DNA of 12,331 bases from B4-G1 sp964393895 (GCA_964393895.1 CAYMWP010000135.1:1-12331); one strand, 5' to 3'; shown: positions 1 to 5,685, numbered from the stretch's first letter. Numbers and translations: made by a program. The notes: generated from the letters alone by a model not told the origin.

Positions 1-769
1 CCTCGGCCTGGCCGCTAAAGCTGGTTTGCACGTCGGCCAGCAACTCGGCCACGTCCACCGGCTCCCACACCAGCGGCAACTGGCCGGCCTCCGCCAGCGA
101 GAGGGTGCGCAGATCCTCGACCAAGCGCGCCAGTTGGCGGGTCTCCTCCAGCGTGGCCTCAATGTGCTCCGCCGCAGGTTCATAGACGCCGTCGAGGACG
201 CCCTCCAGGTTGCCCTGAATGATGTGCAGCGGCGTGCGCAACTCGTGGGCCACATCGGCGGTGAGGTTGCGGCGTCGCTGGTCGGCGCGCTCCAGCTCCT
301 CGGTCATGCGATTGAAGGATTGGGCCAGCCGGCGGAAATCGCTGGGGCCGCGCTCCGGCACGCGCACGCTCAGGTCTCCCTCGGCCACACTGTCGGCGGC
401 GGCCATGACATCGGCCAGCGGGGTGGCGATGTTGCGAAAGGCTCGCGTCGCCAGGAGCACCGCCAGCAGCGGCAGCGCCAGCGAGAGGCCGCAGCCCCCG
501 ACCCACACCAGCGCCGCCGTCTGACCGTCGCCTCCGAACAGCCGCGTGAGCAGGAACGCCAGCGCCGCCATCCCGCCCAGCACCAGGAGGACGATGAAGC
601 CAAAGATGCCAAAGAAACGGAAAAAGAGAGGCCCGCGTTTGCGCCGCCAACTCTTTATCTGTCCCCGTCTCCAGTAAGGCTCGCCAGGACCGCGATGGTG
701 CTGCGCCCGCGGAAGCCACGGCGGGTGTGGTGGGTGTTTGTGATGTTTCCAGGGCTTTTCGTGCTTCAA
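1..769 (-). CDS. HAMP-domain sensor histidine kinase (partial, C-terminus beyond window)
   Basis: Membrane sensor kinase expected to autophosphorylate on His and pass phosphate to the regulator encoded just upstream. Numbering from a TTG at 769: a His/Pro/Arg-rich cytosolic N-terminus (1-48), a membrane helix around 49-75, a very short external loop (about 78-86), a second helix around 86-107, HAMP about 108-163, then HisKA with the H-box AHELRTP (His175). The frame stays open to the window edge, so the ATP-binding domain is missing only because the window stops. The tiny external loop suggests sensing within the membrane or through partner proteins rather than a periplasmic ligand domain. 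I chose TTG 769 because GAGG lies 7 nt upstream. In-frame GTGs at 775, 790, 805, 820 and 835 are alternatives, the last overlapping the regulator stop as GTGA. Identity is firm; the start is uncertain. Confidence 0.88.
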   Translation of the reverse strand, partial: MKHEKPWKHHKHPPHPPWLPRAQHHRGPGEPYWRRGQIKSWRRKRGPLFFRFFGIFGFIVLLVLGGMAALAFLLTRLFGGDGQTAALVWVGGCGLSLALPLLAVLLATRAFRNIATPLADVMAAADSVAEGDLSVRVPERGPSDFRRLAQSFNRMTEELERADQRRRNLTADVAHELRTPLHIIQGNLEGVLDGVYEPAAEHIEATLEETRQLARLVEDLRTLSLAEAGQLPLVWEPVDVAELLADVQTSFSGQAE

Positions 770-840
770 GATCACGCCTCTAAAGATCACGCCTCTAAAG
801 ATCACGCCTCTAAAGATCACGCCTCTAAAGATCACGCCTC
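768..840. repeat. 15-bp tandem repeat at regulator-kinase junction
   Basis: Unit ATCACGCCTCTAAAG (plus strand) is repeated perfectly from 771 to 830 (four copies), with a partial copy to 840. On the coding (minus) strand each unit reads GAGGCGTGATCTTTA. It therefore carries a copy of the regulator's last codons and stop (Glu-Ala-TGA), plus a GTG that is in the kinase frame. The kinase frame is open through all copies and would read Val-Ile-Phe-Arg-Gly repeatedly. Because 15 is a multiple of three, changes in copy number would not shift the frame. Confidence 0.95.
770..781 (-). promoter_or_regulatory. Putative ribosome binding site deciding the TTG start of the kinase
   Basis: On the minus strand the last repeat unit reads AGAGGCGTGATC immediately before TTG at 769-767. 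GAGG is 7 nt from the TTG, which is good spacing. The GTG codons in the repeats have GAGG only 1 nt away or about 16 nt away, both poor. Confidence 0.4.
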
Positions 841-1542
841 ATCGCTGAAGCGGTAGCCGACGCCATAGACGGTGAGCACGTAGCGCGGCTCGGCGGGGTC
901 CTCTTCCAGCTTGCGGCGCAGGTTCTTGATGTGGGCATCCACACTGCGGTCGTAGCCATCGTAGGCCACGCCGTGCAGCCGGTCCAGGAGCTGCGCGCGG
1001 GTGAAGGCCTGCCCCGGATGCTGGGCCAGGACTGCGAGCAGGTTGAACTCGCTGCGGGTGAGGCGAACCGGCCCTCCGGCGCGGGTGACGCGGTGTCCGT
1101 GCAGATCAATCTCCAGATCGTCGACCCGGATGAGGCCCGGCGTGTGGACGCCACCCTGCACGCGCCTGAGCACCGCCCGCACGCGGGCCACCAGCTCGCG
1201 CGGCGAGAAGGGCTTGGTGATGTAATCGTCGGCGCCCAACTCTAGCCCGATGAGCCGGTCGGTCTCGTCCACGCGGGCGGTGAGCATGATGATCGGCACG
1301 CCCGACTCGCGCCGCAGCGCGCGGCAGACGTCCAGGCCGTCCATCCCTTCGGCTTTGCTCAGGGCAGGCCCCGGCAGGTTCAGGTCTAGCACGATCAGGT
1401 CGGGTCGCTCGTGGCGCGCCTGGGCCAGCGCCGTCGTTCCGTCGCCAGCGGTGAGCACGCGGAATCCACCTCGCTCCAGATAATCGCGCGCCTGTTTGAC
1501 GATTTTCGGTTCGTCGTCTACGACCAGGATCAGCTCGTTCAT
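832..1542 (-). CDS. OmpR/PhoB-family two-component response regulator
   Basis: DNA-binding response regulator of 236 residues. The receiver domain (3-118) has the acidic pair Asp9-Asp10, phospho-acceptor Asp53 in VLDLNLP, switch Thr88 in MLTAR and Lys110 in TKPF. The winged-helix output domain covers about 137-232, with typical TRSEFNLL and YRSVDAHI-like segments and the terminal GVGYRF. It is presumably phosphorylated by the kinase downstream in the same operon; the two genes abut at the 15-bp repeat. The oddity is eight extra residues (PALSKAEG, 59-66) inside the usual LPGMDG loop right after Asp53, described separately. All catalytic residues are retained, so it may still work. The start is ATG 1542, with GGCGGA just upstream as a weak ribosome site. 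It lies 52 bp after the methyltransferase gene. Family assignment is firm; the target genes are unknown. Confidence 0.96.
   Translation of the reverse strand: MNELILVVDDEPKIVKQARDYLERGGFRVLTAGDGTTALAQARHERPDLIVLDLNLPGPALSKAEGMDGLDVCRALRRESGVPIIMLTARVDETDRLIGLELGADDYITKPFSPRELVARVRAVLRRVQGGVHTPGLIRVDDLEIDLHGHRVTRAGGPVRLTRSEFNLLAVLAQHPGQAFTRAQLLDRLHGVAYDGYDRSVDAHIKNLRRKLEEDPAEPRYVLTVYGVGYRFSDEA
1345..1368. repeat. 24-bp in-frame insertion resembling a dispersed short repeat
   Basis: Removing these 24 bases restores the canonical receiver-domain loop LPG-MDGLDVCR. The plus strand contains CCTTCGGCTTTGCTCAGGG followed by CAGG, and the minus strand reads as CCTGAGC...CGAAGG. From memory this resembles a family of short, partly palindromic dispersed repeats (CCTGAGC-N-CGAAGG type) seen in many uncultured bacterial genomes and often read through as ALSKAEG. 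That resemblance is unverified. Only one copy is seen in this window. Confidence 0.6.
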
Positions 1543-1594
1543 TGTCCGCCCATTATTGTTGATTTTGGGGGCGTGTCAAGTCGCCGGACGGCCG

Positions 1595-2125
1595 CTAGGC
1601 GACCGGCTCGAAGCGGTAGGTGTGCGTTCCTCTGCTCGACAGTCTAAACAATCGCCCGCTCGTCACCCCGGAAACTATTTCGTCCTCGCTCATGTGAGGG
1701 TCCATAAAAGATAATGTTCCGTCGGGGCTTGACACGCGGTGCAGTTCTGCCAGTATGTCCTGCGGTCTGCTCAACATGTGAAAGATGTCGTATAGCAGGA
1801 TGACGTTGATGCTGTCGTCCGGCAACCCGGTCTGGCAATCAGAGTGGATGGTTTCCACGTTCGCCAATTCTCTCTTCCTGGCAAGCTCTCGGACGCGCCG
1901 GAGCGCGAGCGGGTGCAGGTCTAGCGCATACACCTTTCCCGATTCGCCCACCAGCCCGGCCGCGCCACCGACGTATCCCCCAGGCCCGCAGCCATAATCG
2001 AGCACCCGGAAGCCCGGTTCGATTTCCGCCTCCTTCAGGATTTCGTCGCGGGGGCGCAGCAGATCGCGCAATTTGAACATGTAGGACATCAAGTTGAACG
2101 CCAGGCTGGGCATTGGTTTATCCAC
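1595..2125 (-). CDS. Class I SAM-dependent methyltransferase
   Basis: Cytosolic 176-residue protein with a Rossmann-type methyltransferase core of the Methyltransf_11/25 kind. The SAM-binding motif I is VLDYGCGPGGY (41-51). Asp69 ends strand 2 (YALDLHP) and would bind the SAM ribose. A motif around 93-99 (IHSDCQT) matches the adenine-binding acidic loop, followed by LYDIFHML (111-118) and the strand-5 segment PDGTLSFMDPH (134-144). The substrate cannot be read from the sequence; UbiE-like small-molecule or lipid methylation is a guess. Start GTG 2125 has GGAGGA with 7-nt spacing; the ATG inside that ribosome site stops after four codons. It sits between the small membrane proteins and the regulator/kinase pair on the same strand, suggesting its product or substrate is tied to that signalling unit. 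It is short for the family but has a complete core. Confidence 0.88.
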   Translation of the reverse strand: MDKPMPSLAFNLMSYMFKLRDLLRPRDEILKEAEIEPGFRVLDYGCGPGGYVGGAAGLVGESGKVYALDLHPLALRRVRELARKRELANVETIHSDCQTGLPDDSINVILLYDIFHMLSRPQDILAELHRVSSPDGTLSFMDPHMSEDEIVSGVTSGRLFRLSSRGTHTYRFEPVA

Positions 2126-2153
2126 GGGTCATTCCTCCATTATGCGTCGAGGA

Positions 2154-2193
2154 CGGGCGCGCGCCTGCTCGTTTCCTCGGCGGCGCGCGCCCG
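2154..2193. other. Strong GC hairpin in the intra-operon gap
   Basis: CGGGCGCGCGCC (2154-2165) and GGCGCGCGCCCG (2182-2193) form a perfect 12-bp stem with a 16-nt loop. It lies in the 85-bp gap between the 160-residue membrane protein and the methyltransferase gene. No T-tract follows on either strand, so it is not a classical intrinsic terminator. RNA processing, stabilisation of the upstream transcript, or partial attenuation are possible. Confidence 0.6.
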
Positions 2194-2210
2194 CCGTCGC
2201 ATTTGTCGCA

Positions 2211-2693
2211 CTATGCTTCGTTCTCGCCGGTGTCCGTTTCCGGCTCGGCCTCGTCCTCGGACGGCTCGTCCCGACCCCAGTGCCAGGGCGGCATGGGGGC
2301 GTGCATCCAGCGCTGCCGGTACCAGCGCGCGGCGCGACGCCCATAGGCGGGATGCCAATGCCCGGCCCAGGGGCCGGCCATCGTGGGGCGGAAAGCTGCC
2401 CCCCAGATGACAAAGCGGATGAGCCTAAAGATCACGCCCAATAACACCAGGCCCAGCACGATCTTGAGCAGCAGCCCTGCACCGAACATAAAGGGCACGA
2501 ACGCCAAGGGGCGACCCAGGTTGCGGGTAGGGTAGGGCGGCGTTGCGCTTTCCTCCCCTCCATCGCCCGCGAGTTGGCCGGCCCCGTATCCCTGGGACCA
2601 GCCGGCGTAGTATACTCCCACGCCGCCCGCGATCAGCAGGCCGACGAGGATCAGCGTCGCCAGCGCTCGCCACAGAATCCATTTCTTGGTCAT
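2211..2693 (-). CDS. Two-pass membrane protein with Trp/His/Arg-rich tail, unknown function
   Basis: Protein of 160 residues, not assignable to a named family. It has an N-terminal membrane helix (about 7-30), then a Gly-rich segment with spaced Gly-Tyr/Gly residues (GWSQGYGAGQLAGDGG, 31-46), a Pro-rich linker, a second hydrophobic stretch (about 63-98), a tail rich in Trp, His, Arg and Pro (100-140), and an acidic C-terminus (141-160). Small membrane proteins of this look are, to my recollection, common beside kinase-regulator pairs in Chloroflexota, where they may act as sensors or targets; that is inference. ATG 2693 is chosen because GAGGAGG stands 7 nt before it and the protein then begins with a normal MTKK-hydrophobic helix. 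The frame stays open further upstream, but that part reads the preceding gene out of frame. Gap to the preceding small gene is 26 bp. Confidence 0.8.
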   Translation of the reverse strand: MTKKWILWRALATLILVGLLIAGGVGVYYAGWSQGYGAGQLAGDGGEESATPPYPTRNLGRPLAFVPFMFGAGLLLKIVLGLVLLGVIFRLIRFVIWGAAFRPTMAGPWAGHWHPAYGRRAARWYRQRWMHAPMPPWHWGRDEPSEDEAEPETDTGENEA

Positions 2694-2719
2694 TTTCTCA
2701 CCTCCTCTCGAGTCTTGTT

Positions 2720-2854
2720 TTAGAAGGCCGGTGACAGCGGAACCCAGAGGCAGACCCAGAACCCGGTCACCAGGATGAGCAAGACGATTGCCACGATCAA
2801 CCGAGCGGTCTCGATCATTCTTTCTGTTCCTGACATCCAGTTTGTTCTCTGCAT
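2720..2854 (-). CDS. 44-residue single-pass membrane microprotein
   Basis: Small open frame starting at ATG 2854, with a strong ribosome site GGAGGTG about 5 nt upstream. It encodes 44 residues: a short polar N-terminus with Arg and Glu (1-15), then one long hydrophobic helix (about 17-39, rich in Ile, Leu, Val and Trp) ending in Pro-Leu-Ser-Pro-Ala-Phe. It is the first gene of the minus-strand operon and ends 26 bp before the two-pass membrane protein. The ribosome site, the clean membrane helix and the operon position are the support; there is no family to name. It could be a regulator of the kinase or of the neighbouring membrane protein. Confidence 0.6.
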   Translation of the reverse strand: MQRTNWMSGTERMIETARLIVAIVLLILVTGFWVCLWVPLSPAF

Positions 2855-2981
2855 AATCACACCTCCGTGCGCCGTTTTGCCTTCTCTGACTGTAGTATGC
2901 CACAGGCCTGTGTAGAAATTATGAAGAGGTGTAGCAGATGTGGTGTGATTTATGGATTTGAGACAAGCTGGGCGAAACGTC

Positions 2982-3003
2982 GTGAGAAAAGCGAGTTTCT
3001 CAC
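2982..3003. promoter_or_regulatory. Perfect 8-bp inverted repeat, possible operator
   Basis: GTGAGAAA (2982-2989) and TTTCTCAC (2996-3003) are perfect inverted copies with a 6-bp spacer. The site lies upstream of the proposed plus-strand promoter, where a dimeric regulator could bind. No T-tract follows, and no gene ends nearby, so a terminator is unlikely. Confidence 0.4.
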
Positions 3004-3055
3004 CCGCCGCCTGGGAGGCAAGTGTAGAGACCGGCACTTTTCCTCCCCCTCAGAA

Positions 3056-3066
3056 TATGCTACAAT
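3056..3066 (+). promoter_or_regulatory. Candidate -10 region for the CNBD-PH/def operon
   Basis: TATGCT and the overlapping TACAAT (3061-3066, 5 of 6 matches to TATAAT) lie 22 bp before the start codon. No good -35 hexamer is present at 16-18 bp upstream, so an activator or an alternative factor could be involved. The ribosome site GAGGGGAG (3073-3080) is 7 nt before ATG 3088. Confidence 0.4.
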
Positions 3067-3087
3067 TGTGCTGAGGGGAGAAGCGAT

Positions 3088-4779
3088 ATGCCTAACGTGG
3101 TGAATCAACTTAAGCAGGTTCCGCTGTTCGCCAACCTCAACAAGGGCGATCTTAAAGCGGTGGCTCAACTGGTCAAGCGCTCGCGCCACCCGGCCGGGAG
3201 CGAGATTTGTCGCCAGGGGCGGCTCGGCAACACGGCCTACCTCGTCGAAAGTGGCGAGTTGCGCGTCATCCACATTGACCAGCAGGGGAGACGACAGGAA
3301 GTCAAGCGGTTGGGGCCCGGCGCTTTTTTTGGCGAAACCTCGCTCTTGCTGGGCGAACCGCGCGATGCTACCGTCCAGGTAGTTCAGGATGCCACCTTGC
3401 TATCGCTGACCAGGGATGATCTGGAGCAACTGATGCACGAGCGGCCATCGGTGCTCGAGGCGCTGGATATGCGCCCAGAGGTCAAGCAGAAGCGGACCGC
3501 TCACCACTTCAAGTGGCAGGACCCGGACGAGATAATCATCGTCCATCTGCACAAACACAATTGGGTGTTGATCCGCCACAGCATCTTTCCCATCTTTGTG
3601 CTTCTGGTAGACCTGGTCGGCTGCGGTTATTGGGCCTACAAGTCCGGTGGGGCCCTGGCCTTGCTCGTGGGGGCGCTTTTGGCTCTGCTACCCCTGGGCT
3701 TTATCTTGTACCTGTACCTGGATCACGAGAACGATAATTACGTGGTGACGAACAAGCGAGTGGTACACGAGGAGCGCGTCCTAATTTTCCGGGAGGCCCG
3801 CGCCGAGGCTCCATTACGGGCCGTGCAAGACATCCAGGAATCACAGGTGGGCTTGCTGGCCCAGATATGGGACTTTGGAGATCTGATCATAGAGACGGCC
3901 GGCGAGCGCGGGCACGTGGTCTTTCGAGAGATCCCCGACCCGGAGGGAACGCGGGATGCGATTCTCAAGCAAATCAATCGCGTGCAGGCCGGCTCCCGGG
4001 CCGAAGAGTTGGCCACTCTCCGCGACGTCGTGCGCCGGCACTTTGGCATCCCCTCTGTCGAAGAGCAGGTGGTCGCGTCGGTAGAGCCCCCTAAAAAGCG
4101 ACGTCTCCAACTAAAGGCCCCGCTATGGCTGCTCGCATTCTTGCGCGTTTTCACCTACTTTCTTCCCCCGCTGCGTCACGAGCAGGGAGACACGATCACC
4201 TGGCGCAAGCACTGGGTCGCTCTGCTCAAGCCGATCGCGATCCCCACGCTGCTCATCGGCGCGGCCACCGTCGTCGCCGTCGTTGTGGCTTGGCGCGATC
4301 CCGGCAACTGGGTGGCGACGTTGATCGGCTACAGCACGACCATCGTATTTTTGTTTCCCTGGTGGCTGTGGGAGTTCGACGATTGGCAGAACGACATCTA
4401 CCAGGTGACGCCCACGCGCATCATTGACGTCGAACGCCTGCCCTTTTATCTGCGCGAGGACCGGCGCGAGGCCAGCCTGGGGATGATTCAAAACATCAGC
4501 CTGGAGATACCGGATTTTATGGCCAAGTTGCTGAACTATGGATCGGTGACCATCGAGACCGCCGGGGCCGGAGCTTTTACCTTCGACTTGATCAAGGACC
4601 CGCGCAACGTGCAAGCCGAGATATTCCGCCGGGTGGAGGCTTTCCAGAACCGGCAGCGTCAGGCAGAGATGGAGCGCCACCAGGCCGAGATGCTCGATTG
4701 GTTCTCGGTCTATGACCAGGTGCGCCACTCGCCCTCTCCCGGCCAGTTTACATCACCTCAACAACAGGAGTCTTTATGA
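3088..4779 (+). CDS. Cyclic-nucleotide-binding domain protein with two membrane/bacterial-PH modules
   Basis: Membrane protein of 563 residues, function unknown. Residues 8-125 form a CNBD/CAP-type domain with a phosphate-binding-cassette-like stretch (GAFFGETSLLLGEPRDATV, 78-96). Glu83 and Arg92 are present, but the usual Ser/Thr after the Arg is Asp93, so ligand preference is uncertain. Two related modules follow: helices at about 164-182 and 187-210 with a bPH2-type domain 211-300, and helices at about 377-401 and 407-428 with a second PH-like domain 430-520. Both modules carry a D-x-x-N-D-x-Y-x-V-T motif (212-221 and 432-441) and an E-T-A-G motif near the end (269-272 and 490-493), which points to an internal duplication. 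A charged coiled tail (515-540) ends the protein. Its stop overlaps the def start as ATGA, implying translational coupling. Confidence 0.88.
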   Translation: MPNVVNQLKQVPLFANLNKGDLKAVAQLVKRSRHPAGSEICRQGRLGNTAYLVESGELRVIHIDQQGRRQEVKRLGPGAFFGETSLLLGEPRDATVQVVQDATLLSLTRDDLEQLMHERPSVLEALDMRPEVKQKRTAHHFKWQDPDEIIIVHLHKHNWVLIRHSIFPIFVLLVDLVGCGYWAYKSGGALALLVGALLALLPLGFILYLYLDHENDNYVVTNKRVVHEERVLIFREARAEAPLRAVQDIQESQVGLLAQIWDFGDLIIETAGERGHVVFREIPDPEGTRDAILKQINRVQAGSRAEELATLRDVVRRHFGIPSVEEQVVASVEPPKKRRLQLKAPLWLLAFLRVFTYFLPPLRHEQGDTITWRKHWVALLKPIAIPTLLIGAATVVAVVVAWRDPGNWVATLIGYSTTIVFLFPWWLWEFDDWQNDIYQVTPTRIIDVERLPFYLREDRREASLGMIQNISLEIPDFMAKLLNYGSVTIETAGAGAFTFDLIKDPRNVQAEIFRRVEAFQNRQRQAEMERHQAEMLDWFSVYDQVRHSPSPGQFTSPQQQESL

Positions 4780-5360
4780 CAGTGCGTCCAATTGTAGTTT
4801 ACGATGATCCTTTGTTACGTCAAGAGTCGCGCCGCGTGCGCCGCGTGCGCCCGGCAGTGCGCCGGTTGATTGACGATATGGTCGAGACGATGCGAGCGGC
4901 CGACGGCATTGGCTTGGCTGCCATTCAGGTGGGCGTGCCGGAGCGAGTCGTCGTCGTCGAGGCGCCCGAGGAGAACGAGAAAGACGAAGGAGAGAACGAG
5001 AAAGACGAAGGAGAGAGCGAAGGGCGCGAGTCCTGGAAACTTTACGCGATCGTCAATCCCAAACTGACGCGCAAGTCCCGAGAGATGGAGGACGGGATCG
5101 AGGGCTGCCTCTCCATCCCTGGCCTGGTGGGGGAGGTTACGCGCCACCAGGCCGTCATTGTCGAGGGGGTGGATGGTCGGGGGCAGGCTGTGCGGATCAG
5201 GGCAAAAGGGCTTTTGGCTCGCGTCTTTCAGCACGAGATTGACCATTGTGATGGGGTGTTGTTCATAGACCACATTGATGACCCGGAAAAGATATGGCCG
5301 GTGGCCGAGGGGGAAGAGGAAGCAGCGGAGGCGGCCCAAAAAGTGCCCGGGAATTTATAG
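4776..5360 (+). CDS. def: Peptide deformylase
   Basis: Removes the N-formyl group from nascent proteins in the cytosol; a metalloenzyme of 194 residues. All three family motifs are present: GIGLAAIQ (44-51), EGCLS (109-113, metal ligand Cys111) and HEIDH (153-157, metal ligands His153 and His157, catalytic Glu154). The residue after HEIDH is Cys158, where Leu is the rule (HExDHL). Residues 65-86 form an acidic, repetitive insertion (ENEKDEG twice) in a surface loop between strands, and the C-terminus has a short acidic/Ala-rich extension. The start ATG 4776 overlaps the stop of the upstream gene, with CAGGAG 5 nt before it. No methionyl-tRNA formyltransferase gene is alongside, unlike the common def-fmt pair. 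The activity call is firm. Confidence 0.96.
   Translation: MTVRPIVVYDDPLLRQESRRVRRVRPAVRRLIDDMVETMRAADGIGLAAIQVGVPERVVVVEAPEENEKDEGENEKDEGESEGRESWKLYAIVNPKLTRKSREMEDGIEGCLSIPGLVGEVTRHQAVIVEGVDGRGQAVRIRAKGLLARVFQHEIDHCDGVLFIDHIDDPEKIWPVAEGEEEAAEAAQKVPGNL
4971..5012. repeat. 21-bp direct repeat inside def
   Basis: Two perfect tandem copies (4971-4991 and 4992-5012) of a purine-rich 21-mer encode Glu-Asn-Glu-Lys-Asp-Glu-Gly twice. A degraded third start (GAGAGCGAAGG) follows. The unit length keeps the frame. Confidence 0.95.
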
Positions 5361-5394
5361 CGCGAACGCCTGCCCAAGTACGGCCGGGCACCAG

Positions 5395-5443
5395 CCCCCC
5401 CCTCTGGCATCTCCCCCAGCCCCCCCTCTGGCATCTCCCCCAG
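5395..5443. repeat. 24-bp C-rich direct repeat, two copies
   Basis: A unit of a C run, then TCTGGCATCTCCCCCAG, occurs twice with a 24-bp period. The C run is 8 long in the first copy and 7 in the second. On the minus strand the unit is G-rich, with several G5-G8 runs. Confidence 0.92.
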
Positions 5444-5454
5444 CTGACCCCGGT

Positions 5455-5483
5455 TTGCGACGCTCGGACCACTAGAGTATAAT
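5455..5483 (+). promoter_or_regulatory. Sigma-70-type promoter for the giant histidine kinase
   Basis: A perfect TATAAT (5478-5483) is preceded by TTGCGA (5455-5460, 4 of 6 to TTGACA) with a 17-bp spacer. Transcription would begin near 5490, giving a leader of about 200 nt before ATG 5698. It lies immediately downstream of the C-rich direct repeat. Confidence 0.65.
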
Positions 5484-5685
5484 GATAACCAGTTGGACCA
5501 TGATCTGGTTGAGCCTGCAGGCCATCACTCTCCTCTTCGACGTGGCACTCTGGCGGCACCGTTGAACCCCATAGATTGTGTCACGATCCTCCTCCGTGGC
5601 AGGCTCGGGAGAACACTCCGCAGCGGAGATAAAACATCCGCTCAAGAATCAACCTGCGTTTTGTGAGGCGGCGTGCGTTTGGCAT

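Larger units (their letters stand above)
2855..3087. other. Divergent intergenic region
   Basis: Separates the minus-strand operon from the plus-strand CNBD-PH/def operon and must hold promoters for both. It contains a 12-bp perfect palindrome CACAGGCCTGTG (2901-2912) and the inverted repeat at 2982-3003. The region is visibly more AT-rich than the coding sequence around it. I found no convincing -35/-10 pair for the minus strand; CATACT (2899-2894) is a weak -10 candidate beside the palindrome. Confidence 0.7.

Noticed and set aside
771..840. CRISPR array
   Set aside because: The 15-bp units are directly abutting, with no spacers, and no cas genes are present.
26..856. Long plus-strand open frame of 276 codons
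   Set aside because: It is antisense to the sensor kinase, with no ribosome site, low-complexity Arg/Gln-rich content, and it runs through the 15-bp tandem repeat. The minus frame encodes clear HAMP and HisKA motifs.
2982..3003. CRP/FNR-type binding site
   Set aside because: The GTGA/TCAC halves are 14 bp apart instead of the 6 bp needed for TGTGA-N6-TCACA, so only a generic operator is proposed.
2867..3103. Plus-strand open frame of 78 codons across the divergent region
   Set aside because: No ribosome site or recognisable domain; it overlaps the promoter region and the start of the CNBD gene in another frame.
5482..5565. Tiny hydrophobic open frame of 27 codons after the C-rich repeat
   Set aside because: Its ATG overlaps the TATAAT box and would lie upstream of the transcription start; an internal ATG at 5500 lacks a ribosome site.
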